Of a stretch of DNA of 64,000 nt, positions 40,870-50,197 are shown piece after piece. Position 1 is the stretch's first letter, and each line of letters starts with the position of its first letter. This DNA is from Chitinophaga qingshengii (GTDB taxonomy: Bacteria > Bacteroidota > Bacteroidia > Chitinophagales > Chitinophagaceae). The stretch covers positions 248,001 to 312,000 of the forward strand of contig NZ_JACVFC010000005.1 in assembly GCF_014529935.1 (NCBI RefSeq). The letters run 5' to 3'. The position numbers and the translations under genes were made by a program. The notes under the pieces were generated by a model. The model ran no database searches. It was not told where the DNA came from and saw only the letters and a program-made list of their open reading frames with translations.

Positions 40870-43269
40870 ATGATGTTTAAAAATTACCTGAAAACCGCCT
40901 GGAAAAACTTACGTTGCCATACATCCTATGTTGTTATTAATACGATTGGTTTGGCTGTCGGTATCGCAGCGTGCCTGCTTATTTTCCTGCTAATACAGTA
41001 TGAAACCAGCTTTGATAATTTTCATCACAACAAGGAACGTATTTACAGGGTAGCAGGAGCCGTTCAAACGCCGCATGGAATGAGCTATTCGATGGGCAGC
41101 GGTTATCCGGTGGCGGAAGCCCTGCTGATAGATTATCCGCAGCTGGAGAAGGTGGCCCGTATATATGACCGGACAAACAGACAGGTAACAGTGATGAACA
41201 ACACCGGTAACCCGCAGGAAAAATTCAAAGAGCATATATTTTATGCGGAGCCTGAATTTTTTGACATCTTCCATTTTCCCTTCCTGGCAGGCGATGCCAG
41301 GACCGCCCTGTCGGAACCCAATACCGTAGTGCTTACCCAGGCAACGGCGGAAAAGTATTTCGGTGACTGGCATGCAGCCATCGGGCAGTTTATTAAAAAT
41401 GGCAACGACCAGGTTTGTAAGATAACAGGCATCCTGAAAAATACGCCGGTCAACACTGATTTCCCGCTACAAGTGGTGATTTCCTTTAAAAATGCCCGGC
41501 AGGAGGACATCTCTACCGATTGGACCGGCCAGGACGGATCGCTGAATACCTTTGTGCTGTTGCCTCAGCATATGCCAGTACAACAATTTGCGAACGATCT
41601 TACCGCTTTCGTAAAAAGACATATGCCCGCTGAATATGCCAACCAGGGATATGTATTACAGCCATTAAACAATATTCATTATGAGCAGGAGTTTGGCACC
41701 TACCGGGGAACTACCTTCAGCAAAAAACTGATTACCGCATTAAGTTCAATCGGTTTATTCCTGCTGATCATTGCCTGTATCAATTTTATTAATCTTTCTA
41801 CGGCGCAGGCAGTAAACAGGGCAAAAGAAGTGGGTATCAGAAAAGTATTGGGCGGCAGCAAACAACAACTGATCGTTCAGTTTTTAAGTGAAACGTTGCT
41901 CATCACACTGATCTCGGTAATCGTCGCTATTGCACTCGCCTGGATGGTATTGCCCTTGCTGAACCATCTCCTGCAGGCGCCGCTGGCAATGCATTTCAGT
42001 CTTCCCCTGATCGGTTTTTCAGCTGCTGTAACGGTGGTGGTTACACTTTTATCGGGCTTCTATCCGGCCATCGTTTTATCCGGCTTTAATCCCATCACCG
42101 CCCTGAAAAGTAAATTTACTACCAGGACGGCAGGCGGGCTTTCCATGAGAAAAGTACTGGTGGTTTTTCAGTTCACTATTGCGCAAACCCTGATTATCGG
42201 GACATTGATAGTGGTAAGTCAGATGAATTTTTTCCAGCATGCCGCGATGGGTTTTGATAAAGATGCCATCATTACGGTACCGCTGCCATTTGACACGGCG
42301 CGCCTCACTAAAATGGACAGATTCAAAACGCAGCTGTTGCAGCAGGCAGGAGTGAAAAATGTAACGATGAGCGCATTCAGCCCTATAGACATCGCGCATT
42401 GGGACAGTGATTTCCGGTTTGATAACGAGACCGGAAAAGCTGGCTTTAACACAGAACTGATTTGGGCTGATGCCGATTATTTTAAAACATACGACATGCC
42501 ATTCGTTGCCGGAAAGCCTTATCAACCGGCCGATACCGTAAATGGTTTTGTAGTGAATGAAATGATGGTGAAAAAATTGGGTTTTAAAAATCCGGAAGAT
42601 ATACTGGGAAAGAAGCTCAACTTCTGGGACGGAAATATCGCAGCGCCGGTGGTGGGAGTTGTAAAAAACTTCAACAGCAGCTCACTCGATAAAGAAATGA
42701 GTCCGGTTGTATTAGGTTCACATAAAATGCTATGCGGGTTAACCAACATCAAAATAGAACCAAAGCAAGCCAGACAAACATTGGCGGCGATAGAAAAAAT
42801 CTGGAATGGAATCTATCCTGATTTTATGTATGAGTACCAGTTCCTGGATGATAAGATTGCCGGTTTTTACCAGCAGGAAAATCAGCTTTCGCAGTTGTAT
42901 AAAATATTTGCGGGTATTGCCATTTTTATTTCCTGTCTGGGTTTATATGGCTTCGTTTCCTTTATGGCGGTACAGCGTACCAAAGAGGTCGGCATCCGGA
43001 AAGTTTTAGGGGCCTCTGTGCTCCACATCATTTATTTGTTTTCCAAAGAGTTTACGTTGTTGATTGGGGTCGCCTTTTTGATCGCAGCGCCATTGGCTTA
43101 TTATGTGATGCATCAGTGGCTGCAAAATTTCGCTTTCCGGATTCATATTGGAATGGAGATATTTTTACTGACTATTGTTGTGGCGGAAATGATTGCCTGG
43201 CTGACGGTTGGTTACCAGGCTGTAAAAGCGGCGGTTGCCAATCCGGTGAAGAGTCTGAAAGCCGAATGA
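40870..43269 (+). CDS. MacB/FtsX-family ABC transporter permease
   Basis: 799 residues from the ATG at 40870 (40873 is equally possible); 26 in-frame codons upstream are not family-like. N-terminal helix IGLAVGIAACLLIFLLIQY, a large periplasmic MacB core domain (about 50-285), an FtsX membrane domain with three helices, then a second periplasmic domain and a second FtsX domain (KEVGIRKVLGASVLHIIYL). Each FtsX unit carries the KEVGIRKVLGG/A motif, so the protein is a fused double unit. No ATPase gene is adjacent. Such mechanotransmitters power envelope processes or antimicrobial-peptide export. Confidence 0.92.
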   Translation: MMFKNYLKTAWKNLRCHTSYVVINTIGLAVGIAACLLIFLLIQYETSFDNFHHNKERIYRVAGAVQTPHGMSYSMGSGYPVAEALLIDYPQLEKVARIYDRTNRQVTVMNNTGNPQEKFKEHIFYAEPEFFDIFHFPFLAGDARTALSEPNTVVLTQATAEKYFGDWHAAIGQFIKNGNDQVCKITGILKNTPVNTDFPLQVVISFKNARQEDISTDWTGQDGSLNTFVLLPQHMPVQQFANDLTAFVKRHMPAEYANQGYVLQPLNNIHYEQEFGTYRGTTFSKKLITALSSIGLFLLIIACINFINLSTAQAVNRAKEVGIRKVLGGSKQQLIVQFLSETLLITLISVIVAIALAWMVLPLLNHLLQAPLAMHFSLPLIGFSAAVTVVVTLLSGFYPAIVLSGFNPITALKSKFTTRTAGGLSMRKVLVVFQFTIAQTLIIGTLIVVSQMNFFQHAAMGFDKDAIITVPLPFDTARLTKMDRFKTQLLQQAGVKNVTMSAFSPIDIAHWDSDFRFDNETGKAGFNTELIWADADYFKTYDMPFVAGKPYQPADTVNGFVVNEMMVKKLGFKNPEDILGKKLNFWDGNIAAPVVGVVKNFNSSSLDKEMSPVVLGSHKMLCGLTNIKIEPKQARQTLAAIEKIWNGIYPDFMYEYQFLDDKIAGFYQQENQLSQLYKIFAGIAIFISCLGLYGFVSFMAVQRTKEVGIRKVLGASVLHIIYLFSKEFTLLIGVAFLIAAPLAYYVMHQWLQNFAFRIHIGMEIFLLTIVVAEMIAWLTVGYQAVKAAVANPVKSLKAE

Positions 43270-43394
43270 CAGCATGGGGCAGGGCGCTGAAACAGGAAAA
43301 ATACAAGTCGTCCTTACCCGACCCTTCCGGTTACATTTTTTCTTTTTGCTTTATCAAAAAAGACGTTATATTGAGCCCTGTATTTTTCTCTTTG

Positions 43395-43488
43395 CTAAAA
43401 CGATTTATTTGACATTGTCAACCAAACAATCTTATATTTGTCGAAGCTAAAACGATTTAGCCCATTACTACTATTTAAAACGATTTAT
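43395..43488. promoter_or_regulatory. Three LacI-type operator boxes upstream of the ROK gene
   Basis: TAAAACGATTTA occurs at 43396-43407 and 43448-43459, and TAAAACGATTTA with the same core again at 43476-43487. The middle copy lies in GCTAAA..TTTAGC, a 6-bp-arm palindrome. One box is just upstream of the -33 element, one just after the predicted transcription start, and one abuts the start codon. Centres are 52 and 28 bp apart. The regulator is not encoded next to it. Confidence 0.75.
43408..43440 (+). promoter_or_regulatory. Promoter of the ROK gene
   Basis: TTTG at 43408-43411, a 21-bp spacer and a perfect -7 box TATATTTG at 43433-43440. It sits between the first and second operator boxes. 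Confidence 0.75.
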
Positions 43489-44353
43489 GAAAAGTTCCAT
43501 GGCATTAGGAATTGATATCGGCGGATCCCATATCACAGCTGCATTGGTGAACCTGGAGACGAGGACAATTGATACCCATTCCTGGCACCGGACGCGCGTT
43601 AACTCACAAGGCAGCGCGACGGAAATAATTGAGGCCTGGGCCGCCGTGATTAACGATGCCTTCGGGGATATACCCGCCGATACCCGGTATATCGGGATCG
43701 GTATGCCCGGTCCCTTTGACTATGAGTTGGGCATCAGCCGGATGAAAGACCAGCATAAATACGACGCACTCTACGATCTGAATGTAAAACAACTGTTGGC
43801 AGCTAAACTGGGACTAACACCGGATAAAATCCGTTTTATCAACGACGCGGGCTGTTTCCTGCAAGGAGAGGTGTTTAGCGGCGCTGGCCGTAACTACGGT
43901 CATGTTATAGGGCTGACACTGGGCACCGGTCTGGGTTCCGCCATCTATCACGGCGGACTGGCAGCAGATGCCGATCGCTGGTGTACGCCCTACCGCGACG
44001 GTATCGCAGAAGATTACCTGTCCACCCGCTGGTTCGTTAAAAGATACCTGGAACTGACCGGTAAAACGGTAAAAGACGTAAAGGAACTCACCACTTATCT
44101 CGATAGTGACCCTGTGGTCCAACAAGTGTTCGATGAATTCGCACATAACCTGGCCAACTTCCTGACCGGCTTCATCCGGGATGAATCGCCCGAAGCCATC
44201 GTGATCGGTGGTAACATTGCACAGGCTTCGGCATTGTTTTTCCCTGCGGTTAAACGGGAACTGGCCCAACACAATTATCATATGCCACTGCTGGAGGCTT
44301 CACTCGGTGAACAAGCCGCTATTCTGGGCGCCGCCAGTATCTGGTACGAATAA
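43487..44353 (+). CDS. ROK-family sugar kinase
   Basis: 288 residues, actin-like ATPase fold. ATP phosphate-1 motif LGIDIGGSHITAALV, catalytic Asp120 in FINDAGCF, and adenosine-binding VIGGNIAQAS near the end. The ROK zinc motif (CxCGxxGCxE) is absent; the corresponding region has only WCTPYRDGIAEDY. There is no N-terminal DNA-binding domain, so it is a kinase rather than a repressor. The sugar is unknown (glucose- or hexosamine-like). ATG 43499 is an alternative start. Three operator-like boxes suggest tight control by a LacI-type regulator. Confidence 0.9.
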   Translation: MKSSMALGIDIGGSHITAALVNLETRTIDTHSWHRTRVNSQGSATEIIEAWAAVINDAFGDIPADTRYIGIGMPGPFDYELGISRMKDQHKYDALYDLNVKQLLAAKLGLTPDKIRFINDAGCFLQGEVFSGAGRNYGHVIGLTLGTGLGSAIYHGGLAADADRWCTPYRDGIAEDYLSTRWFVKRYLELTGKTVKDVKELTTYLDSDPVVQQVFDEFAHNLANFLTGFIRDESPEAIVIGGNIAQASALFFPAVKRELAQHNYHMPLLEASLGEQAAILGAASIWYE

Positions 44354-44774
44354 TAACACACCCGGGTAAACTACCCTTACCCATCATGATAAACAGGAAG
44401 ATGAAAAGACGCTCCGGGAGGGTGATAAGCGTACGGGATACGCTTGGTGGCAGGGGATCTGCATAAATTTCTCCCGGAAGATTATAAAAAATAATGCAAG
44501 TCTTTTCATCTTCCAAAATCTGATAAAAAAAGCAGGCGAAGGTACAGTCCTGTCCGCGCCGGGCTTCATTTTGCTTTGGATGCTTCTCTACAGGCCATCA
44601 TACATGGCTACTGTCCCCCTTTTGCCGTTTATCACTATTTTACGCCGCTCCGCTTGCATTTGCCCTACCGACTTTTTATCTTTCCGTTACATCAACCACA
44701 GGGTTTAATTTATACAGTGAATAATATACAGTGAACTAACGGAGATCGATACACGTATTCAATCAAACATATAT
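44354..44774. other. Gene-free region with a structured inverted-repeat element
   Basis: No gene is visible. The left half holds the 119-bp inverted-repeat element listed separately. Nearer the next gene, TATACAGTGAA occurs twice (44711 and 44725, a 14-bp period) and may be a regulator site. No consensus promoter is evident for the Gfo/Idh/MocA gene. Confidence 0.5.
44396..44514. repeat. 119-bp element with perfect 15-bp terminal inverted repeats
   Basis: GGAAGATGAAAAGAC at the left end is the exact reverse complement of the right end (44500-44514). Inside, CTCCGGGAG can pair with CTCCCGGAAG, and AAGCGTA/TACGCTT (44427-44445), GCAG/CTGC (44450-44462) and ATTAT/ATAAT form further hairpins. 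Candidate miniature mobile element or structured RNA; no clear target-site duplication is visible. Confidence 0.6.
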
Positions 44775-46046
44775 ATGGCAAAACAAAACAGCGATTCAAG
44801 GCGGGCGTTCCTTAAAAATTCCCTGGGAGCGCTTGCTGCATTCACGATTATTCCACGGCATGTCATGGGACGCGGTTATCTCGCCCCCAGTGATCAGCTT
44901 ACCAAAGCGGTGATAGGCACCGGCGGCATGGGCCGCGGTCATTTCGGCTATGCCGGCACCCGCGTGGTAGCGATCTGCGATGTGGACCGCAGTCACCTCA
45001 AACTGGCCATGGACCAGCTCGGCGATAAAGGTGTCAAAACCTTCTCCGACTACCGTGAAGTGATTACCCTTCCTGAAGTGGATATCGTCCACGTTGCCAC
45101 CCCGCCGCACTGGCACGGTATTATCGCTGCCGACGCCGCCCGTGCAGGCAAAGATATCTGGTGCGAAAAACCCATGACAGCTACCATCGGCGAAGGCAAA
45201 CGCCTCGTGGAAGCGGTACAGCAACATGGCCGTATTTTCCGCCTCAATACCTGGTTCCGTTTTGAAGACCGTTTCTACGGCATGGGCACCACGGTTAAAC
45301 CGATCAAAAAACTGGTGGAAAGCGGTTTGCTCGGATGGCCACTGAAAGTGACCGTCAGCAAACATACCGGCTTCGACTGGAAATTTTTCTGGGTAGGTAA
45401 AACCAACCTGGACACCATGCCCGTTCCGAAAGAACTGGATTATGATATGTGGCTCGGTCCCGCACCGTTCCGCCCTTACAACGCTCACCGTGTACACCAG
45501 ACCTTCCGCGGTTACTGGGATTATGATGGCGGCGGTCTCGGCGACATGGGCCAGCACTACCTCGACCCGATTCAATACTTCCTCGGTAAAGACGATACCA
45601 GCCCTGTCAGCGTGGAAGTGGATGCACCACAGCAACACCCCGACGCAGTAGGTACCTGGAGAAGAATTACCTACACCTATGCCGACGGATGTCAGATCGT
45701 GCTCGATGGAGATGGTAAAGATGAAAAAGCCGCTTATATAGAAGGACCGAAAGGTAAGCTGTATCCAGGCTTTAAATCGGATATCCCGGACCTGGAGAAA
45801 AAACTGGCCGCCTTCCCGGACCCGGCGCCACAACAAACCGATTTCGTGGATGCCGTGAAAAACCGCAAAAAATTTGCGCTCAACGAAGAAAACGGTCACC
45901 GCTCCTGCACGCTCGTAAACATGGGTAAAATAGCGCTTCGCCTGAACCGATCCCTCAAATTTGACCCGGTGAAACAGGAGTTTATCGACGATGCCGGCGC
46001 CAATGCCCTGATATTCCAGCCCATGCGCGGCCCCTGGACCATTTAA
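44775..46046 (+). CDS. Tat-exported Gfo/Idh/MocA-family oxidoreductase
   Basis: 423 residues. A twin-arginine signal (SRRAFLKNSLGALAAFTII) points to export of a folded, cofactor-loaded enzyme. The Rossmann motif is VIGTGGMGRGHFG; the catalytic-loop motif is CEKPM near residue 130, and the C-terminal domain shows GGGLGDMGQHYLDPIQYFLG. NAD(H) is the likely tightly bound cofactor. Family members oxidise or isomerise sugars, including C3 oxidation of glycosides. It precedes a DUF1080 protein by 63 bp, so the two probably form one pathway. Confidence 0.92.
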   Translation: MAKQNSDSRRAFLKNSLGALAAFTIIPRHVMGRGYLAPSDQLTKAVIGTGGMGRGHFGYAGTRVVAICDVDRSHLKLAMDQLGDKGVKTFSDYREVITLPEVDIVHVATPPHWHGIIAADAARAGKDIWCEKPMTATIGEGKRLVEAVQQHGRIFRLNTWFRFEDRFYGMGTTVKPIKKLVESGLLGWPLKVTVSKHTGFDWKFFWVGKTNLDTMPVPKELDYDMWLGPAPFRPYNAHRVHQTFRGYWDYDGGGLGDMGQHYLDPIQYFLGKDDTSPVSVEVDAPQQHPDAVGTWRRITYTYADGCQIVLDGDGKDEKAAYIEGPKGKLYPGFKSDIPDLEKKLAAFPDPAPQQTDFVDAVKNRKKFALNEENGHRSCTLVNMGKIALRLNRSLKFDPVKQEFIDDAGANALIFQPMRGPWTI

Positions 46047-46047
46047 T

Positions 46048-46073
46048 CATTTTAATATTTAAATATTAAAATG
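46048..46073. repeat. Perfect 26-bp AT palindrome
   Basis: CATTTTAATATTT abuts its exact reverse complement with no loop, and outer AATCATTT/AAATGATT bases extend it imperfectly. It lies two bases after the stop of the oxidoreductase gene, ahead of the cotranscribed DUF1080 gene; it may attenuate or process the transcript. Confidence 0.7.
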
Positions 46074-46109
46074 ACCAAATGATTATGTCTCCATCAAGAA
46101 AATGAATTC

Positions 46110-49100
46110 ATGAAAAAGATCGCATACATACTTACTGCACTGCTGGTTGGCTGGAATAGCCTGGCCTCCGCACAGGGCCCGTCAGATCAGCGCGCATTCA
46201 ATACCAAAATCGCCGATGTGCTGGCTCTTATGCCTGCTCCCAATAAAGAGCAGTTCAATACCAATATGGAAGCCATCAGCGCCCTCGGCTCCGAAGGCGT
46301 GGTAACCATCGCGGGTATGCTGGTACCCCAGGGCAAAGGCGACAACACCCAGTTGCAATATGCCCTCGCAGGTTACGCCTATTATGTTACCCAGCCCGGT
46401 AAAGAAGCCAAACGTAAAGAAGCCGCTGCTGCTTTCTGCCAGGCTATCAACAAAGCTACCGATCCGGAAAACAAAGTATTTCTGCTCACACAGTTGCAAA
46501 CCACCGGCGATAATGACGCGGTGAACACCCTGCAACCGCTGCTGGCGGCTGACCGCTTCTGCGATCCTGCTGCCCGCGTGCTGGTTAAAATCAATACACC
46601 GGCAGCTCAACAGGCACTGCTCGGCGCCCTCGCCGGCGCTAACGCCGCCAACCGCATCACCCTCACAGAAGCGTTGGGGGATGCCCGTTATACTGCCGCC
46701 GTACCCGCTATTACTGCACAGCTGAACAACAGCGATAAGAAACTGGTAAAGGTGTCTCAATACGCACTGGCCCAGATTGCGGCGCCGGCTTCTGCTGCGG
46801 CACTCGGCAGCGCTGCGGCGAAAGCAGGTTATACCTACGATGTTACAGACGCTGCTTCTTCTTATCTGTATTATGCCGGTCAGCTGGCAGCAAATGGCAA
46901 CAAAGCTGCTGCTCAGAAAATCGCAGAAGCCCTGGTGAAACAATGCACTGCCGATGCGCAGGTGCATACCCGCACCGGTGGCCTCAAGTTGCTGGTAGAC
47001 ATCCTCGGTGAAAAAAGTCAGCCCTGGATCAACCAGGCGGTGACCGGCAAAAACAATGAATACCGCGATGCTGCCCTGAAATTCGCCGGTCCTTTTGCTG
47101 CCGGTTCCTCCGTTACCTGGCAGGCGCTGCTGAAAACAGCACCCGATGATACCAAAGCGGCTATCATCACCATGCTGGGGCAGAACAAGGTAACGGCTGC
47201 TTTACCGGCTATCACGGCATTGACCAAAAATAACAGCGAAGTGGTGAGACTGGCGGCGATCGCTGCGGCTGCCCGCATCGGCGGCACTTCCTCACTGCCT
47301 GCTTTGCTGGCTATCCTGAAAAATGGCTCTGCTGCCGACATCACTGCGGTGAAAAATGCACTGCGCCTGATCCCCGGCGATGAAGTAGCACAACAGGCCG
47401 GCGCTGCGCTGGCGGCTGTTCCCGCTCCGGCGCAAACAGCCCTGCTGGAAGTACTCGCTGCCCGTAAAGCTGACAGCCGCGTAAACGACGTGTTGCCGCT
47501 TACTGCCAGCAGCAACGCTGAGGTGAAAGCTGCTGCATTCGCCGCCCTGAAAGATGTGGCCAATAAAAATAACCTGCCTGCCCTGTTCACATTGCTCAAC
47601 AGTGCCGGTACACCCGCTGAAATCAGCAATATACAGACTGCCCTCATCAACGCCGGCGCTACCAGCAATGATGTAATGCCGCAGATGAAACAGGCGGGTG
47701 CAGCCAACCAGTCCCGCTACCTCGGCGTACTGGCAGGCATCGGTCAGCCTTCCGCACTGGAACCGGTAATGACGGCTTTCGCTAACGGCGACGCTGCTAC
47801 GAAAACGGCAGCGGTAGCTGCGCTGGCTGACTGGAAAGACGCTTCTGCTGCGCCTGTTCTGCTGAAAATAGCCCGCGACAACGCCGACTACCGCGAAAAT
47901 GCCCTCGCCGGTTATATCGCGCTGGCAAAAAAATCCGGCTATACCGCTGATCAGAAAGTACTGATGCTGAACAACGCCCTGGAACTGAAACCATCTGCTG
48001 CCATACAAAAACAGGCGCTGACAGTACTGGAGCAATGCAAAACTTTCCCTGCCTTAACGCTGGCCGGCGAATATCTTGATAACGCTGCGGTACAACAGGA
48101 AGCTGCTATGGCGGTGATGAACATTGCCCTGGCCAACAAAACCTATAACGGCAATACCGTACGCCAACTGCTGGAGAAAGCGGCAGCGGCTTTGAAAGGC
48201 GGTGATGCCGACTATCAGCGCCAGTCTATCCGCAAATACCTCGCGGAAATGCCTGCCGGCGATGGTTTTGTTTCCCTCTTCAACGGCAAGGACCTCAGCG
48301 GCTGGAAAGGCCTGGTGGAAAATCCGATCGCCCGTGGGAAAATGGACGCTAAAACATTAGCCAAAGCACAGGAAAAAGCCAATGAAACCATGCGTAAAGG
48401 CTGGTCTGTAAAAGACGGTCTGCTGGTATTCAACGGTCAGGGTGATAATCTCTGTACCGACAAAAAATACGGCGATTTCGAAATGCTGGTGGACTGGAAA
48501 ATTACACCAAACGGCGACGCCGGTATCTACCTCCGTGGTACGCCACAGGTGCAGATCTGGGACACTTCCCGCAGGGATGTAGGCGCCCAGGTTGGCTCCG
48601 GTGGTCTCTACAACAACCAGCAGAACGAAGCTAAACCGCTGAAACTGGCGGATAACGCCATCGGCGAGTGGAACCACTTCCGCATTATCATGAAAGGTGA
48701 CCGCGTAACCGTTTACCTGAATGGTCAGCTGGTAACTGATAATACCATCCTGGAAAACTACTGGGACCGCAACCTGCCTATCTCTCCGGAAGAGCAGATA
48801 GAGCTGCAGGCGCATGGCACCTATGTAGCTTACCGCAACCTGTACATTAAGGAATTGCCCCGTGTAAAACCTTTTGTACTGAATGATGAGGAAAAGAAAG
48901 CAGGATATAAAGTATTGTTCGATGGTACCAACATGCACGAATGGACCGGCAATACCAAAGATTATGTGATCGATGAAGGCAACCTGGTGATTTACCCGAC
49001 CAATGGTGGTCACGGTAACCTCTACACGAAAAAAGAATACAAAAACTTCTCTTTCCGTTTTGAATTCCAGCTTACGCCGGGCGCCAATAACGGCCTGGGT

Positions 49101-49475
49101 GTACGTGCGCCGCTGGATGGCGACGCTGCTTACCAGGGTATGGAATTACAGATCCTGGACAACGAAGCGGACATTTATAAGGACCTGAATATCTATCAAT
49201 ACCATGGCTCCGTATACGGTGTTATTCCCGCCAAAAGAGGTTTCCTCAAACCGGTAGGCGAATGGAACTATGAAGAAGCGATTGTAAATGGTACGCATAT
49301 TAAAGTGATCCTGAACGGTACTGTAATCCTGGATGGCGATATCGCCGAAGCCCGTGAAAAAGGTACGCTGGACCATAAACAACATCCCGGCCTGAAAAAT
49401 GAAACCGGCCATATCGGTTTCCTGGGACATGGTTCTATTGTACGTTTCCGGAATATCAGGGTGAAGGAACTGTAA
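46110..49475 (+). CDS. HEAT-repeat protein with two C-terminal DUF1080 domains
   Basis: 1121 residues with a signal peptide (YILTALLVGWNSLASAQ). Residues 25-700 are Ala-rich helical HEAT-type repeats (for example VRLAAIAAAARIGGTSSLPA). Two DUF1080 concanavalin-like domains follow: one from about 715 (FVSLFNGKDLSGWKGL) and one from about 930 (YKVLFDGTNMHEWTG) to the end. Each contains the expected NGDAGIYLRG- or GANNGLGVRAP-type core and a final FRNIxIKEL. DUF1080 members include 3-keto-glycoside hydrolases; the HEAT part probably provides a protein- or glycan-binding scaffold. Paired with the preceding Gfo/Idh/MocA gene. Confidence 0.9.
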   Translation: MKKIAYILTALLVGWNSLASAQGPSDQRAFNTKIADVLALMPAPNKEQFNTNMEAISALGSEGVVTIAGMLVPQGKGDNTQLQYALAGYAYYVTQPGKEAKRKEAAAAFCQAINKATDPENKVFLLTQLQTTGDNDAVNTLQPLLAADRFCDPAARVLVKINTPAAQQALLGALAGANAANRITLTEALGDARYTAAVPAITAQLNNSDKKLVKVSQYALAQIAAPASAAALGSAAAKAGYTYDVTDAASSYLYYAGQLAANGNKAAAQKIAEALVKQCTADAQVHTRTGGLKLLVDILGEKSQPWINQAVTGKNNEYRDAALKFAGPFAAGSSVTWQALLKTAPDDTKAAIITMLGQNKVTAALPAITALTKNNSEVVRLAAIAAAARIGGTSSLPALLAILKNGSAADITAVKNALRLIPGDEVAQQAGAALAAVPAPAQTALLEVLAARKADSRVNDVLPLTASSNAEVKAAAFAALKDVANKNNLPALFTLLNSAGTPAEISNIQTALINAGATSNDVMPQMKQAGAANQSRYLGVLAGIGQPSALEPVMTAFANGDAATKTAAVAALADWKDASAAPVLLKIARDNADYRENALAGYIALAKKSGYTADQKVLMLNNALELKPSAAIQKQALTVLEQCKTFPALTLAGEYLDNAAVQQEAAMAVMNIALANKTYNGNTVRQLLEKAAAALKGGDADYQRQSIRKYLAEMPAGDGFVSLFNGKDLSGWKGLVENPIARGKMDAKTLAKAQEKANETMRKGWSVKDGLLVFNGQGDNLCTDKKYGDFEMLVDWKITPNGDAGIYLRGTPQVQIWDTSRRDVGAQVGSGGLYNNQQNEAKPLKLADNAIGEWNHFRIIMKGDRVTVYLNGQLVTDNTILENYWDRNLPISPEEQIELQAHGTYVAYRNLYIKELPRVKPFVLNDEEKKAGYKVLFDGTNMHEWTGNTKDYVIDEGNLVIYPTNGGHGNLYTKKEYKNFSFRFEFQLTPGANNGLGVRAPLDGDAAYQGMELQILDNEADIYKDLNIYQYHGSVYGVIPAKRGFLKPVGEWNYEEAIVNGTHIKVILNGTVILDGDIAEAREKGTLDHKQHPGLKNETGHIGFLGHGSIVRFRNIRVKEL

Positions 49476-49498
49476 TAAAATAACGACCCGTTTTGAAC

Positions 49499-49528
49499 GC
49501 GCCGGCCGGATAGGCCGGCGCTTTTTTT
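49499..49528 (+). terminator. Strong terminator after the HEAT-DUF1080 gene
   Basis: A perfect 9-bp G+C stem (GCGCCGGCC/GGCCGGCGC) with a GGATA loop, followed by T7. Confidence 0.93.
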
Positions 49529-49564
49529 ATGCCTTTAATTTCGGCTTACCCGGCTTAAAAAAAT

Positions 49565-49572
49565 TATTTTTG
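49565..49572 (+). promoter_or_regulatory. -7 element upstream of the first ECF sigma gene
   Basis: TATTTTTG is a perfect TAnnTTTG match. A weaker TTTC lies 22 bp upstream. The leader to the GTG start would be about 55 bp. Confidence 0.45.
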
Positions 49573-49634
49573 CGGCGCGATAAGGGTTTTTAAACACGAA
49601 GGTGTATTAAGGGCAGCTATTGATAAATTAACCG

Positions 49635-50177
49635 GTGGATATACATTTTAGCAGGGCTAAAGACCAGGAGAGACTGGTGGAAGCAAGTTTTCAGACCTAC
49701 TTTGAGGGCTTGCACCGCTATGCCTTTACCATATTGAAAGATAATGACGAAGCAAAAGACGCTGTACAGGCCGTTTTTCTGAAGCTGTGGGAGAAAAGGA
49801 ATGAGCTGGATGCGCAGCAGTCGGTGAAGTCCTACCTGTATACCGCCGTATATCATTATTGCCTCAATGTAAAGCGGCATGAGAAAGTAAAAGACAACTA
49901 CCTGGCGCAGCGGACACCTGTCTATGAGCACCGGAACGAGCTGGTCAGCAAGGAAACACATCGCCGGATCATGGAACATATCGACAGCTTGTCGCCGCAA
50001 TGCAGGCTTATTTTCAGCAAAAGCCGGTTTGAAGGCCGGAAATATGCGGAAATTGCAGCCGATCTGGGGCTTTCGGTAAAGACCGTTGAAGTACAGATGG
50101 GCAAAGCACTGAAGATACTAAGGGCTAAGTTGTTCGATATTATGATGATGATACTTTTCGCCTGGTTGTTTTTATGA
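49635..50177 (+). CDS. ECF RNA polymerase sigma factor (FecI-like)
   Basis: 180 residues, using a GTG start because no ATG is available ahead of region 2. Region 2 is seen in YFEGLHRYAFTILKDNDEAK and VQAVFLKLWEKR; region 4 in LSPQCRLIFSKSRFEGRKYA followed by the helix-turn-helix EIAADLGLSVKTVEVQMGKA. It would direct transcription of its own operon or a distant target when released by the FecR-type anti-sigma encoded 20 bp downstream. The C-terminal hydrophobic tail (MMMILFAWLFL) is slightly unusual and may contact the membrane. Confidence 0.92.
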   Translation: MDIHFSRAKDQERLVEASFQTYFEGLHRYAFTILKDNDEAKDAVQAVFLKLWEKRNELDAQQSVKSYLYTAVYHYCLNVKRHEKVKDNYLAQRTPVYEHRNELVSKETHRRIMEHIDSLSPQCRLIFSKSRFEGRKYAEIAADLGLSVKTVEVQMGKALKILRAKLFDIMMMILFAWLFL

Positions 50178-50197
50178 GTTACAATTTTTTATAGATC

